From: Bradyrhizobium sp. BR13661
GTDB taxonomy: Bacteria > Pseudomonadota > Alphaproteobacteria > Rhizobiales > Xanthobacteraceae
Assembly (NCBI RefSeq): GCF_029892425.1
Contig: NZ_JARXWB010000002.1
Coordinates: 248,001-312,000 of the forward strand
Direction: 5' to 3'
DNA length: 64,000 bases
Shown: positions 55,568-63,299 of the stretch, one piece after another
Layout: every line of letters begins with the position of its first letter
Position numbering within the stretch: the stretch's first letter is position 1
Notes under the pieces: model-generated
What the model saw: only the letters and a program-made list of their open reading frames with translations
Told to the model about the DNA's origin: nothing
The model's database searches: none
Position numbers and translations under genes: made by a program

Positions 55568-55602
55568 AAAAAAGGAAAGGGCCGGCATCACTGCCGGCCC
55601 TT
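55568..55602 (-). terminator. Intrinsic terminator after outer membrane protein gene
   Basis: An 11 bp stem (AAGGGCCGGCA / TGCCGGCCCTT, loop TCAC) is followed on the minus strand by a T-rich tract (TTTCCTTTTTTT). It begins about 28 bp past the stop at 55630. Confidence 0.8.
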
Positions 55603-55629
55603 GATCTCGAAGGATTATTTCAGGCGCGA

Positions 55630-56352
55630 TCAGTAGCGCGCGACGACCGGGCTCGCCCAGTTGAAGCGGTAATTGACGCCGGCCTTGAAGGTGTGGTCGT
55701 CGGTGGTGAAGTTACCGGTGCCGACCAGCGGACCCGCGGTGAAGCGCGCGTCGCCGAAATTATAGTACTGGTACTCGGCTTTGGCCGACCAGTTCGGAGC
55801 GAACATGTATTCGAGGCCGGCACCGATGGTGTAGCCGTTGCTGTGATCGCCCGTGATGATGAAGGCGGCCGGCACGCCGCCGATCGTCACCTTCTCATTG
55901 TTGTCCGAATAGGCGTAACCGCCCTTCACGTAGACCAGGCCCGGGCCCCAGGTGTAGCCGACGCGGCCGGTGATCGAGCCGAGACCGCGCTGGTTGTTGG
56001 TGTAGGCTACGCCGCCCGGGAACACTGCACCGACATTGCCGGAGAGCCAGGAATATTGGGCTTCGGCGCCGACCACGAAGTTCGGATTGACCTGCCAGTC
56101 CGCACCGGCCTGCAGGCCGCCGAGGAAACGGCCGTTGCCGTTGTTACCGGTCGAGAGGCCGTTGAAATTGCTGTCGCTGGAGAACGCGCCGCCGAGATGC
56201 GCACCGATGTAGAAACCGGTCCAGTTGTAGATCGGGGCGGCATAGGCCGGCGCCTTGTTGTAATAGGGGCGGGCGCCGAGATCGGCACCGAACGCCGGCA
56301 CAGCCGCGCTCACCGCGAGCAGCGCAACGGTCGCAAACAGAATCTTCTTCAT
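55630..56352 (-). CDS. Outer membrane beta-barrel protein (Omp25/RopB-like)
   Basis: The 240-residue protein has a signal peptide (KKILFATVALLAVSAAVPAFG, cleaved before ADLG). The opening strand YNWTGFYIGAHLGGAFSS and the repeated aromatic strands (VGYTWGPGLVYVKGGYAY) are typical of the family. The C-terminus ends in tyrosine, as expected for BAM insertion. The ATG at 56352 follows TGAGGACG. It is a paralogue of the barrel at 5761-6522, with a shorter body and different loops. It is monocistronic with a strong terminator, fitting an abundant surface protein. Confidence 0.87.
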   Translation of the reverse strand: MKKILFATVALLAVSAAVPAFGADLGARPYYNKAPAYAAPIYNWTGFYIGAHLGGAFSSDSNFNGLSTGNNGNGRFLGGLQAGADWQVNPNFVVGAEAQYSWLSGNVGAVFPGGVAYTNNQRGLGSITGRVGYTWGPGLVYVKGGYAYSDNNEKVTIGGVPAAFIITGDHSNGYTIGAGLEYMFAPNWSAKAEYQYYNFGDARFTAGPLVGTGNFTTDDHTFKAGVNYRFNWASPVVARY

Positions 56353-56575
56353 CGTCCTCACTCCAGCACTAAGGTCCCCGGCAAGCGCGTCAGTCCGCGC
56401 TGCGTTGGTTTTGCAGATAGCTTGCTTTTGACGAAAATGCTGTCACATGCGTGGCACAGCGGCGCCCAACCTAACTTATTGGGCTGCAAATGATTTTCGT
56501 GCTTAATGTCGGCTTAAGAAGTGGTGAAGGAAGACTTAATTCGAGTCTCGTCCGGTAACCTGCGCGCGTCTTCCG

Positions 56576-56896
56576 TTAACCAAGACGCCGCCGCACTTCA
56601 TCGCGCATCTGCGCGCGGAAGGCAGCGCGCTTTGCCGGCCGGTCTTCCTCGCGGACGTCGTGGCGGTCGAAGATGTCGAACTTCTCCAGGATCGGATAGC
56701 GCTCGCTCGCCATCGCGAGCACGCGCAACACCTTGGTTGCGGCTGGTGTCGGACCGCGCACCTCCCAGCGCCGGATCGTGTCGGCGCCGCCCTTCTCCGG
56801 CAACGCACACAGCCTCGCCATGTCGGCCGCAGTGAGCTTGCGCTCGATCGCGTCGGAGAGGTCGTCACGGAGTTGCTTCAGTTCGGCACCGGTCAT
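56576..56896 (-). CDS. Small helix-turn-helix protein
   Basis: The 106-residue protein starts MTGAELKQLRDDLSDAIERK and has a helix-turn-helix-like segment (LTAADMARLCAL, then GADTIRRWEVRGPTPA) resembling XRE/Cro-type DNA binding, with a charged C-terminus rich in Arg/Asp. A GTG at 56971 would add 25 residues, including a low-complexity start, and is less likely. It lies 91 bp downstream of the spermidine-synthase fusion on the same strand. Targets are unknown. Confidence 0.68.
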   Translation of the reverse strand: MTGAELKQLRDDLSDAIERKLTAADMARLCALPEKGGADTIRRWEVRGPTPAATKVLRVLAMASERYPILEKFDIFDRHDVREEDRPAKRAAFRAQMRDEVRRRLG

Positions 56897-56987
56897 GCTG
56901 TTCGTTCCGAGAATGCGTTGAGCGGAACGCGCTAGGCCTGATTCGGGTTGATCCTGTGGCGATGACAGCACGCGTATTGTCCTTCAA

Positions 56988-59219
56988 TTATTCCAGGTCG
57001 AGGAAGTAGCGCCACTCGGTGCCCATATTGTCGTCGGTGATCGGCGTCTTGCCTGCGGTCGCGGCGAGAAGCTGCGGGCATTGCTCGAACATCGGGCCGT
57101 CCTTGCGGTAGTCGGTCATCAACCGGTCGAGCACGGCCTGGTCGGCCGCGTTGCCGGCGGCGAATTCGGCCTTGCCGTCGATGCTGTAGGCTTCGAGCGT
57201 CCGACGCCAGCGGGCGTAGTTCCAGTCGATCGGCGACTGCGACACCACCATGTGGTTGAGGAAATGGGCGCCATAGGCGTAAGCAGTGCAGGCGGTGCGC
57301 TGGGCACGCCGCGAATTGGTGGTGTTATAGAGGTAGATGCCGCCGTCGTTGAGATGTCGCTTCACTAGCTCCATGAATTCGGATGACAGCAGGTTGGACG
57401 CGTTGGCGCGGAAGTGCCATGTGGTGTTGACGACCACGGCGTCGAAATGCGCCTCGGGATGATGGCTCAGCCACCGCCGGCCATCGTCCTCGATGATCTT
57501 CACCTTGGGATTGGCGAGAACGGATTTGACGTTGTCTTGCCCCGCGATGATCTCGAGATAGCCGCGGTTGATCTCGACGATGGTCAGCGAGGCGACGTCG
57601 GGGTTGTTGGCGATGACCTGGGCCCACGAGCCCGAGGCGAGCCCGATCATCAGTACTTCGCGCGGGGCTGCGTGGAACAGGCTCAGCGTATAGGGTCGGA
57701 TGATGCCGTTGCGGTCATGCTTGACGTCGGTATTGAAGGCGCCGTCATACATGCCGTTGCCGAACACCGTGCCGTCGGTGTCGACGGTGATGATGCCGCT
57801 GTGGTTTTCCACGACCTCGGCAAAATCATGGTTGGCGATCGACTTGCTCTGGAGATTTTCCAGCAGCCGCTGCGCGAACAGCGCATTGGCGGCGATACCG
57901 AGCACGAGGACGGCTGCTGCGATGGCGCCGAAGCGCAGCCGCTCCCGGCGCGTCGCGGCCGGAGTGGCAAAAGCGAGCACGAGTGCACACACCGTTCCCG
58001 CCACCAGCAGCAACACCGCCATCTGCTTCAGGCCGAAATGATCGGTCAGCACGAAGCCGGTCAATACGGCACCAGCGGCGCAGCCGATGATGTTGGAGAA
58101 ATAGAGCAGCGCGGTCCGCTGACCGGCGCGGGCGTCGACGGCGATGCCGAATTGCGAGAGATAGGGCAGCAGCGCGCCCCATTGCCGGGCGATCAGGTAG
58201 GTCGCGATCACGGCGACGACCAGCATGGCGACGACGTTGGCGGCCAGCTGCGTCATCAACGGCAGGAATGCCGCGGCGAAGCCATTGGCCCAGACCAGAT
58301 CCATCGCCGCGCTCGCCATCGCGTCCCTGGCCGAACGGGTCTCGCAGATCTGCCCGGCCCGTTGTGCGCCGACCGCGATGCCGATCAGGAAACTGCCGAG
58401 CGTGATGGCAAAGGCGAGCGAGCTCGAGCCCGAGGCAAAGGAAATGGTGCGGAACAGGTAGATCTCGTAGGACAGCGAGATGAAGCCGCCGGCGGCCGCA
58501 AGCGCGGCGACGAAGCCCATGCCCAGCACCGGCATTACGGTCCGATGGACCGCAGCTTCAGGTCCTGATGCGGCCGGCGCGCGGCTCAGCATGTGTGCCG
58601 CGATGGCGCCGGCGCCGACGACGGTGTTGATCCCGGCTGCGATCATGATCGCGCCGTGCATGCCGAGGAAGGGAAAGACCAGCACCGCCGAGACCAGACA
58701 GGCTGCGCCTGCGCCGAGCGTATTGACGAAATAGAGCGCGCCGACCGCGCTGCCGATCTGGCCGGACATCCGGACCAGGAAAGAGACCAGGATCGGAAGC
58801 GTCGCCCCCATCAACAGCGTCGGAACCAGCACCAGCAACAGGTTGATGATCGCGATGGCCGGCAGCGACATGTCGGCCGTGAGGTGGCCGACCAGGTCGA
58901 AGATCGACAGTGACACCAGGCCAAAGGCGGCGGTCGCGAGCTCGATGATCCCGAGCAGCAGCAGCGGCTTGATGCCGTCACGCTTCGATAGCCAGCCGCC
59001 GGCAAGGCTGCCAAGGCCAAGCCCGAGCATGAAGGCAGTGACCACGATGGTCACCGATTCCGTGTTGACGCCGAAAATCCGGAACAGGCTGCGCTGCCAG
59101 GTGAGCTGGTAGATCAAGGCCGGAAAGCCGGAAAAAAAGAACAGGATGCGGAGGATTCGGATGCGTGCCGTCGCGGCGGCTTGAGGCGGCGAGGCCGCGG
59201 GCAACTCGATCGTCGTCAT
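56988..59219 (-). CDS. MFS/spermidine-synthase-like fusion protein
   Basis: The 743-residue protein has an N-terminal multi-helix membrane part (SGFPALIYQLTWQRSLFRIF; FMLGLGLGSLAGGWL) and a C-terminal Rossmann methyltransferase-like domain resembling spermidine synthase (VLMIGLASGSW, VEINRGYLE, EDDGRRWL). The aminopropyl-transfer aspartate motif (DSSDP type) reads NTTWHFRANASNLL here, so both aspartates are lost and polyamine synthesis is doubtful. A GGAGGGGA ribosome site precedes the ATG. Its role is unknown; proteins of this fusion class are widespread in bacteria. Confidence 0.85.
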   Translation of the reverse strand: MTTIELPAASPPQAAATARIRILRILFFFSGFPALIYQLTWQRSLFRIFGVNTESVTIVVTAFMLGLGLGSLAGGWLSKRDGIKPLLLLGIIELATAAFGLVSLSIFDLVGHLTADMSLPAIAIINLLLVLVPTLLMGATLPILVSFLVRMSGQIGSAVGALYFVNTLGAGAACLVSAVLVFPFLGMHGAIMIAAGINTVVGAGAIAAHMLSRAPAASGPEAAVHRTVMPVLGMGFVAALAAAGGFISLSYEIYLFRTISFASGSSSLAFAITLGSFLIGIAVGAQRAGQICETRSARDAMASAAMDLVWANGFAAAFLPLMTQLAANVVAMLVVAVIATYLIARQWGALLPYLSQFGIAVDARAGQRTALLYFSNIIGCAAGAVLTGFVLTDHFGLKQMAVLLLVAGTVCALVLAFATPAATRRERLRFGAIAAAVLVLGIAANALFAQRLLENLQSKSIANHDFAEVVENHSGIITVDTDGTVFGNGMYDGAFNTDVKHDRNGIIRPYTLSLFHAAPREVLMIGLASGSWAQVIANNPDVASLTIVEINRGYLEIIAGQDNVKSVLANPKVKIIEDDGRRWLSHHPEAHFDAVVVNTTWHFRANASNLLSSEFMELVKRHLNDGGIYLYNTTNSRRAQRTACTAYAYGAHFLNHMVVSQSPIDWNYARWRRTLEAYSIDGKAEFAAGNAADQAVLDRLMTDYRKDGPMFEQCPQLLAATAGKTPITDDNMGTEWRYFLDLE

Positions 59220-59468
59220 CTGGAACTTCCCCTCCGCCTGTCACGGTAGGGGGCGGAAGGGTAAGCAAAGGTTGCGGCAGATTGCGCAATGTATCGGGAT
59301 GGCGTCCGTTGACCTTGCCATCCGCGGACAGGGTTAAGCGAAGGCGAATGGCGGGTTCATTTTCGGGACAGTCGAGCTGGTAGCGTGGCCGTCCCAGGCA
59401 CGGACAGGTTGTGCTAGGTTCCCAATTGCCGGGCGACCTAGTCAAAACACACATCAGGAGGGTGTCGG

Positions 59469-59822
59469 ATGCCTGTGTTCAAATTGCCCTTGTCGGGGGA
59501 CGTCGTGCAGTCCATCAACCCGATCACGTCATTCTTCAGCCCGACCGGCGGCCAGTACGGCCTCATCAACATCACGATCGGGCAATCCTCTGCGCCTGAT
59601 GTCGAGAAGGACGTGCTGTCGGACGTCGGAAGCTACGGCAAGCAGATCGGCCAGGTTGCGGATGCGCTGCTTGTGGTCATCGAACATCTCGAAGCACATC
59701 CTGGACAAGCGCTCGGAGACAACAAGGCAATCGCCGCGTTCAAGGAGTTGATGCATTCGGTGGCGACCGTGAAGGAGCGCCATGGCCGCGCCAGCACGGC
59801 GTACCGCCCGAAGCGGCGCTGA
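59469..59822 (+). CDS. Hypothetical protein
   Basis: The 117-residue protein starts after a strong AGGAGGG. It opens with MPVFKLPLSGDVVQSINPIT and a hydrophobic, glycine-containing strand region (GGQYGLINITIGQSS), then a helical, charged C-terminal half (ADALLVVIEHLEAHPG; HSVATVKERHGRAS). No signal peptide is evident. I do not recognise the family. It is followed by two small secreted-type genes and is divergent from the fusion protein. Confidence 0.65.
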   Translation: MPVFKLPLSGDVVQSINPITSFFSPTGGQYGLINITIGQSSAPDVEKDVLSDVGSYGKQIGQVADALLVVIEHLEAHPGQALGDNKAIAAFKELMHSVATVKERHGRASTAYRPKRR

Positions 59823-59942
59823 TCGTCACGACGTCCCGGCACATTTCCGCGCACGGAGTTATGAACGAGAGCCTATGGGAAAATCGCTGGCGGATGAACA
59901 CATGCGACAAGAGGCCCGCAGCCAACGAAGAAGGGATCTGCC

Positions 59943-60242
59943 ATGACAACGACCAGGCTCGTCATTGCCGCGCTCGTCGCGACCGGGTTCGTCATGGCGC
60001 CTTTCGCGGCTGAAGCGAGGAAGTACCGGTCGCACAGGTACCAAAGCACGAGCGTGCTGGCTCCGACCTATGGAAGCTCTGGCGCGACCGCGACCGCGAC
60101 CGCGACCCAGCCGAGGCCGACCTACGGGTCGTCAGGACAGACGGTCGGCACGGTGACGGCGCCATCGATCGGAACATATAATTGGCCGTCGGTCGGGGTC
60201 ACCAACGCGGTTCCGACCTGGAGCAACACCAATCCGAAGTGA
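59943..60242 (+). CDS. Small exported Thr/Ser-rich protein
   Basis: The 99-residue protein has a signal peptide (RLVIAALVATGFVMAPFAAEA) and a low-complexity mature part. That part has a duplicated TYGSS motif (APTYGSSGATATATATQ and PRPTYGSSGQTVGTV) and no cysteine. The function is unknown; a periplasmic or surface-exposed flexible protein is likely. A GAAGGGAT site precedes the ATG. It is 120 bp after the previous gene. Confidence 0.6.
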   Translation: MTTTRLVIAALVATGFVMAPFAAEARKYRSHRYQSTSVLAPTYGSSGATATATATQPRPTYGSSGQTVGTVTAPSIGTYNWPSVGVTNAVPTWSNTNPK

Positions 60243-60300
60243 GAATCAGGCGTGACGGCGCGACGCCTCGGGCGCAGACGAGTCAAAGCGCCGCTGTGCA

Positions 60301-60510
60301 CTAAATTCCGCGGCCGTTCTGCCGACCGATCACGCAGCGCCAGGCCGCGAGACGTTCGGCCGGATGCTGGTTCATCCATTCAGCGAGTTGCGGCGCGCCC
60401 ATCAGGCAGGATTGTACCGAGACCTCTGCAAAGTCGGAGCTGGTGACGAGCTGCTCGTGACAATTCGATGGGGAGGCGAGGCTGCAGAGCACGGCAATGA
60501 TCTTGATCAT
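60301..60510 (-). CDS. Small Cys-containing exported-type protein
   Basis: The 69-residue protein has a short hydrophobic N-terminus (MIKIIAVLCSLASP) and four cysteines in a conserved-looking pattern (SPSNCHEQLV, SVQSCLMGAP, AWRCVIG). Proteins of this pattern are, from memory, common in Bradyrhizobium as uncharacterised small exported proteins. The 4 bp ATGA overlap with the gene at 60507-60671 supports both as a real two-gene unit. Confidence 0.62.
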   Translation of the reverse strand: MIKIIAVLCSLASPSNCHEQLVTSSDFAEVSVQSCLMGAPQLAEWMNQHPAERLAAWRCVIGRQNGRGI

Positions 60511-60671
60511 GCGAGGTTGCCCCTGTCGCTCTGGCGCGCTTTGGCTTCGCTCGATTGTTCGCCGGCCGGGTCCGCCGGCGGGAAGATGCTGTCATAGATC
60601 GCGCGTGCCTCCTGGATGAGGCGAAGACGCTCGCGTTCGGATTTCGAAACAAACTGAATAATCTGGCCCAT
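60507..60671 (-). CDS. Tiny hypothetical protein
   Basis: The 54-residue charged protein (GQIIQFVSKSERERLRLIQE, then ARAIYDSIFPPADP) starts at an ATG with TTGGAGG upstream; a longer frame from 60704 lacks this. It is predicted to be a single amphipathic helix with no membrane segment. It overlaps the downstream gene at 60301-60510 by 4 bp. Function unknown. Confidence 0.6.
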   Translation of the reverse strand: MGQIIQFVSKSERERLRLIQEARAIYDSIFPPADPAGEQSSEAKARQSDRGNLA

Positions 60672-60748
60672 ATCGCCTCCAATAGATGTCACATCCATCA
60701 TCATATGATGGAAATCATTCCATGCAGATGTGGGATGCCGGCGTCGTC

Positions 60749-60790
60749 TTTGCAGCCGTGCACGCGGTCACAAGGGATAAAAAGCCCGTG
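60749..60790. other. Stem-loop in the small-gene region
   Basis: GGTCAC near 60758 and GTGACC near 60786 form the outer stem, with GGG/CCC inside and an A-rich loop. There is no T tract after it. It lies between the tiny minus-strand gene pair and the ABC transporter genes; exact limits are approximate. Confidence 0.35.
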
Positions 60791-60837
60791 ACCAATCCGT
60801 TCCTAGGTGGGATCGGGATACCGGAGGGAACCGCGCT

Positions 60838-62460
60838 TCACGCCGCCGGTCCGCGTTCCTTCTGCCCCGGCACCGCCGCGAGCAGTTCGCGCGTGTAGGG
60901 ATGCTCGGGCGACGCGAACAGCTGCGCCGTCGGCTTCAGTTCGACGATGGCGCCACGCTGCATCACTGCGATGCGGTCGCAGATTTGCGCGGCAACGCGT
61001 AAATCGTGAGTGATGAACAGCATCGAGAGCCCAAGACGCGCCTTGAGGTCTTCGAGCAACTTCAGCACCTGCGCCTGCACGGAGACGTCGAGTGCGGAGA
61101 CCGCTTCGTCCGCGACGATGATCTCGGGTTCGAGCGCGAGGGCGCGCGCAATGCCGATGCGCTGGCGCTGGCCGCCGGAGAATTCGTGTGGATAACGTTC
61201 GAGGGCGCCGCTGTCGAGGCCGACCATCTTCAGCAAATCGCGGGCGCGATCGAATGCGACCTTGGGATCGGTGCCGGCCGCGATCGGGCCGTCGGCGATG
61301 ATGTGGCCGATCTTGCGGCGCGGATTGAGCGAGGCGAATGGATCCTGGAAGATCATCTGGATGCGATGGCGCTCGGCGCGCAGCGCCTTGCCCGAGAGTT
61401 GCGTCAGATCGGTATCGCCGATCCGCACGGTGCCGCGGTCGGCCTGGATCAGCCGCATCACGAGGCGCGCGACCGAGGATTTGCCAGAGCCGGATTCGCC
61501 GACGAGGCCGAGCGTCTCGCCCTTGAGGATGTTAAAGTTTACTGCGCGGGCGGCATCGACGCGGCGATCTTCGCGAAACCATCCGCCGGACGTGACGTAA
61601 GTCTTGTCCAGCCCGATCACCTCGACCGCCCTGGTCTGATCGTCGAGCGGCGCGCGCGCCGGCGGGTGCATCGACGGAACTGCGGCGAGCAGTGCCTTGG
61701 TGTAGTCGTGCTGCGGTTCGTTGAAGACAGCGCTAGCGGGGCCCTCCTCGACGACGTTGCCATGGCGGAGCACCACGACCTGGTCGGCAATGTCGGCGAC
61801 CACGCCGAAATCATGGGTGATGAACATCACCGCCATGTTGTGGTTGCGCTGGAGATTGCGGATCAGCTTCAGGATCTGCGCCTGCGTGGTGACGTCGAGC
61901 GCGGTGGTCGGCTCATCCGCGACCAGCACGGCCGGCTCGAGCGCGAGCGCCATCGCGATCATGGCGCGCTGCCGCTGGCCGCCGGAGAGCTGGTGCGGAT
62001 AGGCGCGGACGATACGCTCAGGGTCGGGCAGGCCGACCTCGCGCGCCAGCGACAGCGCCTTTGCGCGCCGCTCCTTCGGCGTCAGCAGGCCGTGAGCTTC
62101 GAACATCTCCGCCATCTGGTCGCCGATCCGCATCAACGGATTGAGCGCTGTCATCGGCTCCTGGAAAATCATCGCGAGCCGGCGGCCGCGCAGATCGCGC
62201 CAGCCGTCGTCGTCGAGCCTGAGCAGGTCGCGGCCTTCGAACTGGATCTCGCCGGAGGTGACGCTGACAGTATCCGGCAGCAGGCCCATCAGCGCATGCG
62301 CGCACATCGACTTGCCGGAGCCGGATTCGCCGACGACACAGACGATCTTGCCGGGCCGAAGGTCGAGCGAGACGCCGTCGACGGCGAACGGACGCTCGGC
62401 GCCCTTCGGCAGCGCGATCCGCAGATTCTTGATCGAAACGGCGGGCGGGGCGGTCATCAT
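60838..62460 (-). CDS. Oligopeptide-type ABC transporter ATPase with two fused nucleotide-binding domains
   Basis: The 540-residue protein fuses the two ATPases that are separate (DppD and DppF) in most dipeptide/nickel transporters. Two Walker A motifs GESGSGKS, two LSGGQRQR/FSGGQRQR signature motifs and two DEPTTALDV/DEAVSALDV Walker B motifs are present, so both sites look active. It energises the two permeases immediately upstream. The start overlaps the second permease stop by one base and has GGGAGGGA upstream. The substrate is unknown; the periplasmic binding protein is outside the window. Confidence 0.92.
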   Translation of the reverse strand: MMTAPPAVSIKNLRIALPKGAERPFAVDGVSLDLRPGKIVCVVGESGSGKSMCAHALMGLLPDTVSVTSGEIQFEGRDLLRLDDDGWRDLRGRRLAMIFQEPMTALNPLMRIGDQMAEMFEAHGLLTPKERRAKALSLAREVGLPDPERIVRAYPHQLSGGQRQRAMIAMALALEPAVLVADEPTTALDVTTQAQILKLIRNLQRNHNMAVMFITHDFGVVADIADQVVVLRHGNVVEEGPASAVFNEPQHDYTKALLAAVPSMHPPARAPLDDQTRAVEVIGLDKTYVTSGGWFREDRRVDAARAVNFNILKGETLGLVGESGSGKSSVARLVMRLIQADRGTVRIGDTDLTQLSGKALRAERHRIQMIFQDPFASLNPRRKIGHIIADGPIAAGTDPKVAFDRARDLLKMVGLDSGALERYPHEFSGGQRQRIGIARALALEPEIIVADEAVSALDVSVQAQVLKLLEDLKARLGLSMLFITHDLRVAAQICDRIAVMQRGAIVELKPTAQLFASPEHPYTRELLAAVPGQKERGPAA

Positions 62461-63299
62461 CAGCGTCCCTCCCGCGACAGGCGCGGATTGAGCGCGTCGT
62501 TGAGGCCTTCGCCGATCAGGTTCAAGCCGAGCACCGAGATCAGGATGGCGACGCCGGGAAATACGGTGATCCACCAGGCCTGGCGGATGACGGTGCGGCC
62601 GGCGCCAACCATGTAGCCCCAGGAGATCAGATTGGGATCGCCGAGGCCAAGGAAGGACAGCGAGGATTCCAGCAGGATCGCGGTCGCCACCATCAGCGAG
62701 GCCAGCACGATCACCGGCGACAGCGCATTGGGCAGGATCTCGCGCAGGATGATCCAGCTGTTGCTCTGTCCGGTCACCACGGCGGCCTGGACATATTCGC
62801 GCGTGCGCAGCGACAGCACCTCGCCGCGGACGAGGCGGGCGACGGGCGGCCAGCTCACCACCGCGATCGAGGCCACGATCGAATAGATCGAGGGCTGCAG
62901 GATTGCGACCAGCACGATCGCCAGCGCAAAGCTCGGAATGGTTTGGAAGAATTCGGTGAAGCGCATCAGCGCGTCGTCGACCTTGCCGCCGAAATAGCCG
63001 GCCATCGCGCCAATGGGAACGCCGACGATGAGCGCCACCAGCGTCGAGACGAGGCCGACCAGCAGCGACACGCGGGCACCAAAGATCATGCCTGCGAAGA
63101 CGTCGCGGCCGAGCGCGTCGGTGCCGAGCGGCACGGTCGAGAGCGTGAAGGGCGGCAGGAATGGCCGCTGCACCATGCGCCAGGGCGAGTTCGGGAACAG
63201 CAGCGGTCCGAACACCGCGATCGAGATCGCGAGCAGCAGGATGATGATCCCGATGACGCCGCTCGGGCTCCTCAGCATGGATTTCCAGAACTGTTTCAT
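62460..63299 (-). CDS. ABC transporter permease (DppC-like)
   Basis: The 279-residue membrane subunit has the BPD_transp_1 core with the EAA-type loop (ILREILPNALSPVIVLASL) and N-terminal helix (GIIILLLAISIAVFGPLLF). The motif PLGTDALGRDVFAGMIFGAR is diagnostic of the DppC/OppC group. The ATG at 63299 overlaps the stop of the upstream permease by 4 bp. A much longer upstream frame is the shadow of that permease. Confidence 0.92.
   Translation of the reverse strand: MKQFWKSMLRSPSGVIGIIILLLAISIAVFGPLLFPNSPWRMVQRPFLPPFTLSTVPLGTDALGRDVFAGMIFGARVSLLVGLVSTLVALIVGVPIGAMAGYFGGKVDDALMRFTEFFQTIPSFALAIVLVAILQPSIYSIVASIAVVSWPPVARLVRGEVLSLRTREYVQAAVVTGQSNSWIILREILPNALSPVIVLASLMVATAILLESSLSFLGLGDPNLISWGYMVGAGRTVIRQAWWITVFPGVAILISVLGLNLIGEGLNDALNPRLSREGR

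Noticed and set aside
59861-59946. A short frame ahead of the small exported gene that seemed to overlap its ATG
   Set aside because: The apparent stop is not in frame, and no ribosome site precedes it.
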